Shown here one piece after another: positions 33,764 to 41,402 of a stretch of DNA of 64,000 nt. Each line of letters starts with the position of its first letter. The stretch's first letter is position 1. This DNA is from Candidatus Aegiribacteria sp. MLS_C (GTDB lineage Bacteria > Fermentibacterota > Fermentibacteria > Fermentibacterales > JCC-6). The DNA lies in NCBI GenBank assembly GCA_002030045.1, contig LQBI01000033.1, positions 56,240 through 120,239 on the forward strand, given 5' to 3'. The notes under the pieces are model-generated. The model did no database searches. It was not told where the DNA came from and saw only the letters and a program-made list of their open reading frames with translations. The position numbers and the translations under genes are program-made.

Positions 33764-34504
33764 ATGATAATGCAATATTCGAAGGCGGACGGCAACGGGA
33801 GGACGTATCTGAAGGGATTCAGGGAGCCGGAAGGGGATTTCTTCCGGAGCGGCGCGGTACAGCTGGCGCGGGAGCTTATAGGATGTCTCCTCCGGCGGGA
33901 GACTGCCCGCGGGCCTCTCTCAGGAATGATAGTGGAGACTGAGGCATATACCGCCGACGACCCGGCCAGTCACTCCTTCCGCGGTAGGACTTCCAGGAAC
34001 TGGCCAATGTTCGAGGGAGGCGGTCTGGCGTACGTATACCTGATATACGGGGTACACAACTGCTTCAACGTTACCGCAGGAAAAGAGGGCAGCGGTCAGG
34101 CCGTACTCGTCAGGGCGCTCCATCCCATGGAAGGGCTGGGAATAATGAGGGCGAACAGAGGTGGCGGTCCGGAATCCAGGTTCTGCAGCGGTCCCGGAAA
34201 GCTCTGCCAGGCCCTGGACATAGACAGGCGTTTCAACGGGGTACGTCTTGGAGAAGGCGGGCTTGGGCTGCTGGTCCCGGATGGCGGAAGAGGACATTCG
34301 ATATCCGTCGACCGCAGGATAGGTATCAGCAGGGGGACCGATCTCGGACGTAGGTTCCTCCTGGAGGGTTCACCCTGGGTTTCAAGAGGACGACGACCCG
34401 ACCCGGCCGTTACCGAGGAGTACCCTGAAGGCCAGGATGGACAGTCCTACCCCTTCGAGGACCGCGAAGAAGGCGTACACGTCCCCGTGAAGCGGGCCAC
34501 CTGA
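33764..34504 (+). CDS. 3-methyladenine DNA glycosylase (AAG/MPG family)
   Basis: Excises alkylated purines from DNA in base-excision repair. Family motifs: LARELIGCLLRRE, MIVETEAYTADDPASHSFRG (with the catalytic Glu), YVYLIYGVHNCFNVT, CSGPGKLCQALDI, RIGISRGTD and a closing SPWVSR. The family normally ends at that S-P-W-V-S-x point (about residue 206). Here the frame runs on for about 40 more residues, antisense to the 3' end of the membrane-protein gene at 34382-35086, and the extension looks unstructured. The start is also uncertain: the ATGs at 33764/33770 have no clear Shine-Dalgarno, and homology begins near residue 22, where GGGAGG precedes a CTG. Confidence 0.88.
   Translation: MIMQYSKADGNGRTYLKGFREPEGDFFRSGAVQLARELIGCLLRRETARGPLSGMIVETEAYTADDPASHSFRGRTSRNWPMFEGGGLAYVYLIYGVHNCFNVTAGKEGSGQAVLVRALHPMEGLGIMRANRGGGPESRFCSGPGKLCQALDIDRRFNGVRLGEGGLGLLVPDGGRGHSISVDRRIGISRGTDLGRRFLLEGSPWVSRGRRPDPAVTEEYPEGQDGQSYPFEDREEGVHVPVKRAT
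33767..33795 (-). promoter_or_regulatory. Candidate promoter of the HIT gene
   Basis: Minus strand TTGCCG (33795-33790), a 17-bp spacer and CATTAT (33772-33767). It lies inside the first codons of the divergent glycosylase gene as annotated. On the plus strand a TTGACG at 33736-33741 could serve the glycosylase. Confidence 0.35.
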
Positions 34505-35086
34505 TCCTGCGGCCCATTCCATGGTCCACAGCGGATAGCCCTGGAGTACCAGGATACGGAAGACTCCCGTACCCGCCCATGAAACCGTGGAGGCCTGCGC
34601 AAGGAAACCGGCCAGTCCGGCCAGGTATCCGCTCAGTCCAAAGTATCTCTCGAGCAGCACGACGGAGGAGAGGGCTGTCAGCGGAGAGAAGACAGCGACT
34701 GTCCAGACCTGCCAGGGATACCCTTCGCCTCCGGAGGAACCCGACAGCAGGAGGATCACTGCGGGAAGTGCACCGGCCAGCGCCGGAAGCGCCATCTCAG
34801 CCAGGACGAGAGCGGATCGGCCCGCCATCGAACCGGAGAGGATGTCCGAAAGGGAGGTCCTGTCCTCTGAACCCGCCCAGCCTGCAATGAAGGCTGCCGG
34901 AAGGCACCACGTAACCGCGGATACGGAGAAGGGCAGAAGGGGCAGGGACCCGCCGCCGGGAAGCAGCCAGGCCGCCAGGGGTGCGCCCAGGACCACCCAG
35001 GAGAAGTACTCCCTGGAAACGGCCCGCTGAAACATCCAGCGGAAGACGGACAGCGTTATCCTCAGATACCCAGGTCTTCGCCGCAA
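34382..35086 (-). CDS. ABC-type transporter membrane subunit (tentative)
   Basis: 234 residues with about six membrane segments and a basic N-terminus (MRRRPGYLRITLSVFRWMFQ) typical of ABC-2-like permeases. It overlaps the end of the upstream ATPase-like gene by 25 bp, strongly suggesting a pair. The Gly/Ala/Leu-rich helices give no substrate hint. Its last 123 bp are antisense to the 3' end of the DNA glycosylase gene. Permease identity comes mainly from the partner gene. Confidence 0.6.
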   Translation of the reverse strand: MRRRPGYLRITLSVFRWMFQRAVSREYFSWVVLGAPLAAWLLPGGGSLPLLPFSVSAVTWCLPAAFIAGWAGSEDRTSLSDILSGSMAGRSALVLAEMALPALAGALPAVILLLSGSSGGEGYPWQVWTVAVFSPLTALSSVVLLERYFGLSGYLAGLAGFLAQASTVSWAGTGVFRILVLQGYPLWTMEWAAGSGGPLHGDVYAFFAVLEGVGLSILAFRVLLGNGRVGSSSS

Positions 35087-36006
35087 AACAGGTCCGCCTC
35101 TCCGGTATCCTCGTCAAGGTTGAGATGATTCAGGATCGCCTTGATGGAAGGCGGCCGCACCTCCAGTCCGGCGATCTGTCTGGAGTTTGCCCTTGCCAGA
35201 CTGACCAGGTTGGTCACAGCTGCGCTGAGCCCTCCATGGACGAACTCGAAGCCGCCGCTCACCGCGACTATGTCCCTTGCTCCCGGCAGGCTCTCCATAA
35301 CGTCCCTTGGAAGGGCGGGGAAGAACCTGACCCTGAGCCGCATGAGCCTTGCCGCAGTGGAGGCCAGTTCTCCGAACCTCAGTATCCTCCTGACCTCGTT
35401 CACGTCGCAGAGAGCTATCCGGTCGGCAGACCGGGGAATGAATTCCAGCCCCGGGACAGAGACCACCACCGCTCCGCCGCCCCGGCAGAACTCCTCTAGG
35501 AGAGGATGCAGTTCCGGCGGACAGGGTCCCTGCAGGACCATGACGGATGGTATGGAAAGACATGCGGCGGCGAAGGCCGCCATGTACCTGGTCCCCCCGG
35601 GAAGACGGCGAACCCGGGAGTTTGCGAAGTCTTCGAGGGAGCACCACTCCAGCACCTGCGGGATCATCTCCCCGGCCCTCTTCCTGCGGTGTCCGGCGGC
35701 GGCAGCCGAGAGTTCCAGGTGCTGCAGCAGCGTCATTCCCGGAGGACACGTGAAGTCCTCGGGCACGTACTGCACGTTTGCACCGGCGCCCTTTTCCAAG
35801 GGCTGGCCATTACCGTCCCCGAGAAGGACCCTTCCGGAAAAGGGGGAACTCCTTCCGGCCAGTACCCTGCACAGGTCCCCCGCTACCGTGTCGGGCCCTC
35901 CAAGCAGGACGAGCATGGAACCGGCAAGGAGAGCGAGGTCCAGCGGTTCACGGGAACCGTCCCGGACCCTCAGCTCATCGGTGCTAAGCAGGACCGACGA
36001 ATCCAT
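35062..36006 (-). CDS. ABC-ATPase-like protein with degenerate nucleotide-binding motifs
   Basis: 314 residues. The first roughly 210 follow the layout of an ABC ATPase: STDELRVRDGSREPLDLALLAGSMLVLLG as strand and P-loop region, a Q-loop-like VQYVPEDFTCPPGMTLLQHL, the signature position RRLPGGTRYMAAFAAACLS, and the following strand SVMVLQGPCPPEL. The residues needed for catalysis are gone. The P-loop reads GGPDTVAGDL with no Lys-Ser/Thr, the signature is LPGG instead of LSGG, and Walker B ends LQGP instead of LDEP. The C-terminal roughly 100 residues match the extra domain of type-2 exporters. Predicted: no ATP hydrolysis, perhaps a structural partner of the adjacent membrane subunit. Start at the ATG 36006 or the GTG 36015. 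Confidence 0.7.
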   Translation of the reverse strand: MDSSVLLSTDELRVRDGSREPLDLALLAGSMLVLLGGPDTVAGDLCRVLAGRSSPFSGRVLLGDGNGQPLEKGAGANVQYVPEDFTCPPGMTLLQHLELSAAAAGHRRKRAGEMIPQVLEWCSLEDFANSRVRRLPGGTRYMAAFAAACLSIPSVMVLQGPCPPELHPLLEEFCRGGGAVVVSVPGLEFIPRSADRIALCDVNEVRRILRFGELASTAARLMRLRVRFFPALPRDVMESLPGARDIVAVSGGFEFVHGGLSAAVTNLVSLARANSRQIAGLEVRPPSIKAILNHLNLDEDTGEADLFCGEDLGI

Positions 36007-36039
36007 AATGGTCACTCCCGGTATATGAAGGCCGCGGGT

Positions 36040-37032
36040 TCAGAAGGTGGTGTTCCTCAGGCTCCGTTCCGCCATCTCCAGGGCCCGGACGACCGAGAGA
36101 CCCTCCTCTCCGGAGGATCTCGGCTTCCTGCCCTCCTCGATGCTGGCGAGGAATTCCTCCATCTCCGCCGCCAGAGGCTCGTCGGTGGACAGCTTGGGGG
36201 ACAGTATGTCACCTGTCCTGTAGGTAAGCTGGTACTCGCCGAAGGTCTCTGGCTCGATTACCTCCACTCCCTTGTCGTATATCTTGACCTTCTCGATGGG
36301 CTCGGTGTCATCGTACACCAGCATCTTGCTGCTTCCGACGATGACCGTCCGCCTGAGCTTCGAGGGAGCGAGCCACGCCACCTGGACGTTGCCCGTGCTG
36401 CCGCTGGGGAAGGCCAGGTTGATGAAGGCGACGTCGGGAATGCCCTCCAGCACGTACGCATGCCCGAAGGCGCTTACGCTTGAAGGTTCCTCTCCCAGCC
36501 AGTAGAAGAGCATCGAGAAGTCGTGGGGGGCAAGGTCCCATATCACCGACACGTCCTTCTGGTGCAGCCCGAGGTTCACCCTGCTGGCGGTGATGAAGTA
36601 GATTTCGCCCAGCTCGCCGCTGTCTATTATCTCCTTGGTCTTGATCACCGGGGGAGAGAACATGAAGGTGTGTCCGACCATGGTCACCAGTTTGAGCCTC
36701 CGGCCCAGTTCCACCAGCTCCTCGGCCTCTACCACGCTGGCGGCGAAGGGCTTTTCGACGAAGACGTGCTTCCCGGCTTCCAGTGCCCTCCTGGCAAGGG
36801 GGTAGTGGGATGAGACCCCGGTTGCGACAACCACGGCATCGAGTCCATCGTCTCCGAATACCTCTCCGCAGTCCGGCGTGCAGTAAAGGTCGGGATACCT
36901 GGACCTCATCCTCTCGGCGCGGGCGGGATCCGAGTCGCACATGACGATCCTGCCGCATCTACTGTTGGTGTACAGGTTCCGCAGCAGGTTAGGTCCCCAG
37001 TAGCCGAGGCCTATTATTCCTACGTTAACCAT
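36040..37032 (-). CDS. Gfo/Idh/MocA-family NAD(P)-dependent sugar dehydrogenase
   Basis: 330 residues from the ATG at 37032, behind GAAGGGAATCG. N-terminal Rossmann fold with VGIIGLGYWGPNLLRNL; then VVVATGVSSHYPLARRALEA, the catalytic-site EKPFAASVVEA (Glu-Lys-Pro), MVGHTFMFSP, and W-D-L-A-P-H-D with the second catalytic His. This pattern fits UDP-N-acetylglucosamine(uronate) 3-dehydrogenases of the WlbA/WbpB type used in surface-polysaccharide synthesis, but the substrate is not proven. No glycosyltransferase or aminotransferase partner is next to it. Confidence 0.88.
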   Translation of the reverse strand: MVNVGIIGLGYWGPNLLRNLYTNSRCGRIVMCDSDPARAERMRSRYPDLYCTPDCGEVFGDDGLDAVVVATGVSSHYPLARRALEAGKHVFVEKPFAASVVEAEELVELGRRLKLVTMVGHTFMFSPPVIKTKEIIDSGELGEIYFITASRVNLGLHQKDVSVIWDLAPHDFSMLFYWLGEEPSSVSAFGHAYVLEGIPDVAFINLAFPSGSTGNVQVAWLAPSKLRRTVIVGSSKMLVYDDTEPIEKVKIYDKGVEVIEPETFGEYQLTYRTGDILSPKLSTDEPLAAEMEEFLASIEEGRKPRSSGEEGLSVVRALEMAERSLRNTTF

Positions 37033-37128
37033 TCGATTCCCTTCTTCGGTGTGTTTCCCGTGGCATTCCAATCAAAATAAACTACAACGCGCGTGCCTGA
37101 CAGTAAAGCATCATCGGACCGGGCCATT

Positions 37129-37185
37129 ATGACGCATTCTGGTGCCGGCCGGAAACATGTTCCGGGCCCGGAAAATGGGACATTC
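37129..37185 (+). repeat. Interspersed palindromic repeat, copy A
   Basis: About 57 bp. It starts ATGACGCATTCTGGTGCCGG, has the inner palindrome-rich CCGGAAACATGTTCCGGG, and ends CCCGGAAAATGGGACATTCC. The ends are inverted repeats of each other (x-x-GxCxCATT / AATGGGACAT). It matches copies B and C between the cupin and esterase genes almost base for base. Confidence 0.8.
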
Positions 37186-37186
37186 C

Positions 37187-37220
37187 GGAAAGCTGTTCCG
37201 GGCTGCGGGAAATGCCCCGG
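37187..37220 (+). repeat. Decayed partial copy of the interspersed repeat
   Basis: Directly after copy A. GGAAAGCTGTTCCGGG, then CTGCGGGAAATGCCCC, parallels the second half of copy A (GGAAACATGTTCCGGG, then CCCGGAAAATGGGACA) with scattered mismatches. Confidence 0.45.
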
Positions 37221-37339
37221 AGCGGGAAAAGGAATATCCAGCCATCGTTCGGAGGTCTTCGAGGACTCGCGTTCATGGATCGCGTGCATCATCGTCTGGC
37301 AGGTTGTATGCTTGCATATATACGATGGGAGGTAACCGA

Positions 37340-39925
37340 ATGAATTTCGACAAGCTCACGATAAAGTCAAGGGAGGCGATACAGGAGTCCGGCCGAATGG
37401 CCATCGAGGCCGGCAATCCGGAGATATCCACGGTACACCTGGCAGCCGTCCTCATCGACGACGCCGACAGCGTGGTCACAGGGGTCCTGGACAGTCTCGA
37501 GATTAACAGACAGGCACTCAGGGACGAGATATCAGGCCTTCTCGGTTCACTGCCCAGGACCAGCGGCGGGTCGGAACCGAGGATGACCGTCGGACTGGCA
37601 AGAGTGCTGGGCTCCGCCGAGAAGACTGCGGCGAAGATGAAGGACGAGTACGTGGCCAGGGAGCATCTGTTCCTGGGCCTGCTGGGTGCCGGCGACGCCG
37701 TTTCCGCGGTACTGGAGTCAAGGGGCGTCACCGAGAGGGATTTCCTGGAGGCGCTGGCCTCGGTAAGGGGTTCCGCAAGGATAAGCAGCGAATCGGCCGA
37801 GTCAACATACAAGGCTCTCGAGAAGTTTACCCGCGACCTGACGGCAATGGCCCGTCGGGAGAAGCTCGATCCCGTCATCGGAAGGGACGACGAGATACGG
37901 AGGGTCATGCAGGTCCTGGGCCGCAGGAGGAAGAACAACCCGGTACTCATCGGAGAACCCGGCGTAGGCAAGACCGCCATAGTGGAGGGACTGGCCCGAA
38001 GGATTGCCGAGGGTGACGTTCCCGAGACGCTCAGGGACAAGAGCGTCATGGCCCTGGACATGGGAGCCCTGGTGGCAGGGGCCAAGTTCAGGGGCGAGTT
38101 CGAGGAGCGTCTGAAGGCAGTGCTGAAGGAGATCGCCGATGCCGAGGGGAAGATAATCCTGTTCATAGACGAGATGCACACCCTCGTGGGAGCGGGAGCA
38201 GCCGAGGGAGCAGTGGACGCGGCCAACATGCTGAAACCCTCCCTTGCCAGGGGAGAACTGCACTGCATAGGTGCAACTACGCTGGACGAGTACCGCAAGC
38301 ACATCGAGAAGGACGCGGCCCTCGAGAGGCGTTTCCAGCCGGTGATTGTGACAGCTCCATCTGTTGAGGACACGGTCAGCATACTGAGGGGTCTTCGCGA
38401 CAGGTACGAGAGCCACCATGGGATCATCATACAGGATGCTGCACTCATGGCGGCGGCAACCCTCTCCAACAGGTACATCACCGACAGGTTCCTTCCCGAC
38501 AAGGCCATCGACCTGATAGACGAGGCCGCAAGCAGGCTGAGGATCGAGATCGACAGCATGCCTGAATCCATCGACGAGATCAGACGCAGGATGATGAGAC
38601 TGGAGATCGAGAGGGAGGGGCTCCGCAGGGAGGGCGAGGAGGACTGCCGGGAGGAACTGAGGCAGATTGAGAAGGAACTGGCGGAACTCTCGGAGGAGAG
38701 AGCATCCCTGGAAATGAAGTGGAAGAACGAGAAGGAGTTGATCGACAGGATCCGGGACAACGCCAGGAAGATCGAGGACCTCAGGGGGCAGTCCAAGATA
38801 GCCGAACGCCAGGGTGACCTGGAGAAGGTCGCCGAGATAAGGTACGGGAGGATAAGAGAACTGGAGGATGAGTCGGTACAGCTCAAGGAGAGGCTGGATG
38901 AGATCCAGAAGGATGGTTCGCTCCTTTCAGAGGAGATAACTCCCGAGGACATAGCCGAGGTGGTCTCCAGATGGACGGGAGTCCCGGTATCCAGGCTCCT
39001 TGAAAGTGAGAAGCAGCGTCTTCTGACCCTCGAGAAGGAACTCCACAGGAGGGTTGTAGGTCAGGACGAGGCTGTCACGGCTGTGGCCGAGGCCGTACGC
39101 CGTTCGAGGGCCAGCGTGCAGGACCCCAACCGGCCCCTGGGCAGTTTCGTCTTCATGGGTCCCACTGGAGTGGGGAAGACGGAGCTGGCAAGATCCCTCG
39201 CGGATTTCCTCTTTGACGACGAGAACGCACTGGTCAGGATAGACATGAGCGAATTCATGGAGAAACACTCGGTATCCAGGCTGATAGGAGCCCCTCCAGG
39301 ATATGTGGGTTACGACGAGGGAGGTTACCTGACCGAGGCCGTGAGACGAAGGCCATACTCCGTGGTCCTCTTCGACGAGATCGAGAAGGCACACATGCAG
39401 GTGTTCAATGTCTTCCTCCAGATACTGGACGAGGGAAGGCTCACCGACGGTCAGGGAAGGACCGTGGACTTCAGGAACACCGTTATCATCATGACCAGCA
39501 ACATAGGAAGCGACTGGATAGCGGAAGGCGCCGGGAAGCTGACCCAGGAGGAGCTTTCGGACAGGGCCAAGAGGGAGCTGGGGGTTCACTTCAGGCCCGA
39601 ATTCCTTAACAGGATAGACGACGTGATAGTCTTCAGGCCCCTGGGGAGGGAGGAACTCCGGGAGATAGTCGGCATACAGCTGAGGAGGCTCAACAGGGTC
39701 CTCAGGGAGCAGAACCTGGTGCTTGAACCCACCGAGGCGGCTCTTGACCTGCTGGCGCACCTGGGCTACGATCCGGCATTCGGGGCTCGTCCCCTCAAGA
39801 GGGTCATTCAGAAGCATGTTCAGAACGAACTGGCGGACTCCATCATCTCCGGTGACATTCATCCCGGGCAGAAGGTGGTGCTCGATGTCGTGGACGGTGA
39901 ACTGAGACTGGGACCCTCTGAGTAA
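37340..39925 (+). CDS. clpB: ATP-dependent disaggregase ClpB
   Basis: 861 residues from the ATG at 37340, which follows GGGAGGT. Clp-N repeats (1-145), NBD1 with Walker [16 protein letters not shown], Walker [19 protein letters not shown], a long coiled-coil M domain (about 400-525, rich in Glu/Arg/Lys), NBD2 with [19 protein letters not shown] and [11 protein letters not shown], the pore loop GYVGYDEGG, and D2-small. The M domain and lack of a ClpP-binding IGF loop mark it as ClpB rather than ClpA/ClpC. It threads aggregated proteins with DnaK. No heat-shock operator was recognised upstream. The next gene starts nine bases later. Confidence 0.96.
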   Translation: MNFDKLTIKSREAIQESGRMAIEAGNPEISTVHLAAVLIDDADSVVTGVLDSLEINRQALRDEISGLLGSLPRTSGGSEPRMTVGLARVLGSAEKTAAKMKDEYVAREHLFLGLLGAGDAVSAVLESRGVTERDFLEALASVRGSARISSESAESTYKALEKFTRDLTAMARREKLDPVIGRDDEIRRVMQVLGRRRKNNPVLIGEPGVGKTAIVEGLARRIAEGDVPETLRDKSVMALDMGALVAGAKFRGEFEERLKAVLKEIADAEGKIILFIDEMHTLVGAGAAEGAVDAANMLKPSLARGELHCIGATTLDEYRKHIEKDAALERRFQPVIVTAPSVEDTVSILRGLRDRYESHHGIIIQDAALMAAATLSNRYITDRFLPDKAIDLIDEAASRLRIEIDSMPESIDEIRRRMMRLEIEREGLRREGEEDCREELRQIEKELAELSEERASLEMKWKNEKELIDRIRDNARKIEDLRGQSKIAERQGDLEKVAEIRYGRIRELEDESVQLKERLDEIQKDGSLLSEEITPEDIAEVVSRWTGVPVSRLLESEKQRLLTLEKELHRRVVGQDEAVTAVAEAVRRSRASVQDPNRPLGSFVFMGPTGVGKTELARSLADFLFDDENALVRIDMSEFMEKHSVSRLIGAPPGYVGYDEGGYLTEAVRRRPYSVVLFDEIEKAHMQVFNVFLQILDEGRLTDGQGRTVDFRNTVIIMTSNIGSDWIAEGAGKLTQEELSDRAKRELGVHFRPEFLNRIDDVIVFRPLGREELREIVGIQLRRLNRVLREQNLVLEPTEAALDLLAHLGYDPAFGARPLKRVIQKHVQNELADSIISGDIHPGQKVVLDVVDGELRLGPSE

Positions 39926-39934
39926 GGGAAGGTC

Positions 39935-40735
39935 TTGAAGGCCGCGATTCTGGTCCTGGCGGGTTACCTGGCAGCAGACATATTCCTGGAGGGAGGCGTC
40001 GCAGCCGCCGCGGTCATAGGACTGTCGGTATTGGAGTTCCTGTTCATCCTCGTGTTCAGGGGGGAGAGACACGCCTCCCTGCTCATCGAGGGCGTGGTCC
40101 TGGCGCTTGTCCTGACAGCCGGACACTTTCTGGCATCCGCGGGCTACCCGGGCTCGGAGTACGTCCTGCTGGAATTCGTACTGGGAGCCACCCTCCTGGT
40201 ATCTGCCCTCGCTGGAAGACCGTGGCTTGCGTCCCTGATGAGAAGGTTCCCCGGATTCTCCCCGGAAGAAGGCCGGCTGGGATCGGTCTCGAAGGACATG
40301 GGTACTATGTTCCTGCTGCACGGCGCGTTCACGGGAGCCTGGCTGGTCCTGGAGGGCGGGATCGATGTCCCTGTCGCATTGGGCTCTTTTGCCCTCCTCT
40401 ACCTCCTTGTCGTCATCCGTACCAGGTCGAGGCTGGGACACGAGACGTTAAGTGGAATGCCCCGCCTGATCGTGGAGGATGAGAGAAGAGCCGTGCTTGT
40501 TTCCGGCGGAAGGCGTCTGGGAACGCTGGAGGTTGAAATCGGGAGAGTTGCTATCGCCCGTCGGTTCCGGGTCGGGGAGGGTGTGGAGATGCACCGGTTC
40601 CTGGCAGACCTGGAGAAGGCGTTGCGAAGCAGCGGCTGCCTCAGCGTGAGGATAGCCGAATGGGATGGCGATACCCTTCCCCTGGAGATCTCCGGTTACA
40701 TTGAGTCCCCCGCGGGATGGACAAGACGCCTCTGA
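39935..40735 (+). CDS. Membrane protein of unknown function, downstream of clpB
   Basis: 266 residues from a TTG nine bases after clpB. Five or six N-terminal membrane segments (about residues 5-160) recall YciB/IspZ-like septation proteins (SALAGRPWLASLMRRFPG), then a soluble domain of roughly 100 residues with mixed alpha/beta pattern ending SGYIESPAGWTRRL. The soluble part slightly resembles the end of a GNAT acyltransferase, but no acetyl-CoA motif is clear. Its stop abuts the stop of the convergent gene with no base between. Confidence 0.6.
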   Translation: MKAAILVLAGYLAADIFLEGGVAAAAVIGLSVLEFLFILVFRGERHASLLIEGVVLALVLTAGHFLASAGYPGSEYVLLEFVLGATLLVSALAGRPWLASLMRRFPGFSPEEGRLGSVSKDMGTMFLLHGAFTGAWLVLEGGIDVPVALGSFALLYLLVVIRTRSRLGHETLSGMPRLIVEDERRAVLVSGGRRLGTLEVEIGRVAIARRFRVGEGVEMHRFLADLEKALRSSGCLSVRIAEWDGDTLPLEISGYIESPAGWTRRL

Positions 40736-41272
40736 TCAGCTGACACCACCCGAATACTCCTTCACGGCGAGGGAGGTCAGTATCGACAGCTCGTCGGCGA
40801 ACTGCCTCAGTTCCCTCGTAGATTTTCCGAAGGCCAGGGGTACGCGCCTGTCATCCGCCGTAAGCAGGTAGACCAGCGCATGGCCCTTCCCATCCCCGTA
40901 GGCGCTGACGTTCTCTTCGGTCATCTGGATGCCGATCTCCTTCAGGTCGGCGATGCCCATCGTACGCCGGGGACCTCTGGAGACCCTGTAGGAGAGGGTT
41001 CCCCCGGTCTGATCCACCACTACACCGGATCCATGACCCCTCCCGGCGAGAATGCCGGCCAGGACGGAACTGAACAGGAAAACAGAGCCTATCACGAGAA
41101 ATGGAAGGACTTCCTTGATGTCGATGCCTCTGCTGCCCGAGCTGAAGTAGATCGCCGCAAGCAGAACCAGGGGAAGGGCGGCAAGTGTGAATCTGGCTGC
41201 GCCCGACCTGCTCTGGAGTCCGGGAACGCCCCGTGAGACGTACCTGTCATCCTTCTGCTGAAAATAGTCCAT
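40736..41272 (-). CDS. Membrane protein with PH-like cytoplasmic domain
   Basis: 178 residues. A short basic N-terminus, two membrane helices (about 25-45 and 53-75), then a beta-rich domain (SGVVVDQTGGTLSYRVSRGP to AYGDGKGHALVYLLTADDRR) ending in a helix. This is the layout of bacterial PH-like proteins. No function can be assigned. It is convergent with the 39935-40735 gene; both stops lie in the palindrome TGATCA. Confidence 0.55.
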   Translation of the reverse strand: MDYFQQKDDRYVSRGVPGLQSRSGAARFTLAALPLVLLAAIYFSSGSRGIDIKEVLPFLVIGSVFLFSSVLAGILAGRGHGSGVVVDQTGGTLSYRVSRGPRRTMGIADLKEIGIQMTEENVSAYGDGKGHALVYLLTADDRRVPLAFGKSTRELRQFADELSILTSLAVKEYSGGVS

Positions 41273-41402
41273 ATGAACCTCCCGACATATCGGAACCGCA
41301 GATCACCCGGTACTGTTACAGCTTCGTGAATATAGACCCCGGGGCCGATAGTCCCAAAGGTGGACGGGTTGTATATTCAGCCGACCGAACCGGGGAGGAA
41401 GC

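Larger units (their letters stand above)
37033..37339. other. Divergent intergenic region with an interspersed repeat
   Basis: A 307-bp gap between the Gfo/Idh gene (minus) and clpB (plus). It holds one full and one decayed copy of the palindromic repeat (37129-37220). The clpB end has an AT-rich patch (37303-37325, with TATGCT and TATATA) but no convincing -35, and no CIRCE-type heat-shock operator is visible. No RNA gene or additional ORF is supported. Confidence 0.6.

Noticed and set aside
37273..40441. Two long minus-strand open frames (559 and 504 codons) opposite clpB
   Set aside because: Both are antisense shadows of clpB, whose protein is fully conserved; their Ser- or Gln/His-rich sequences match no family.
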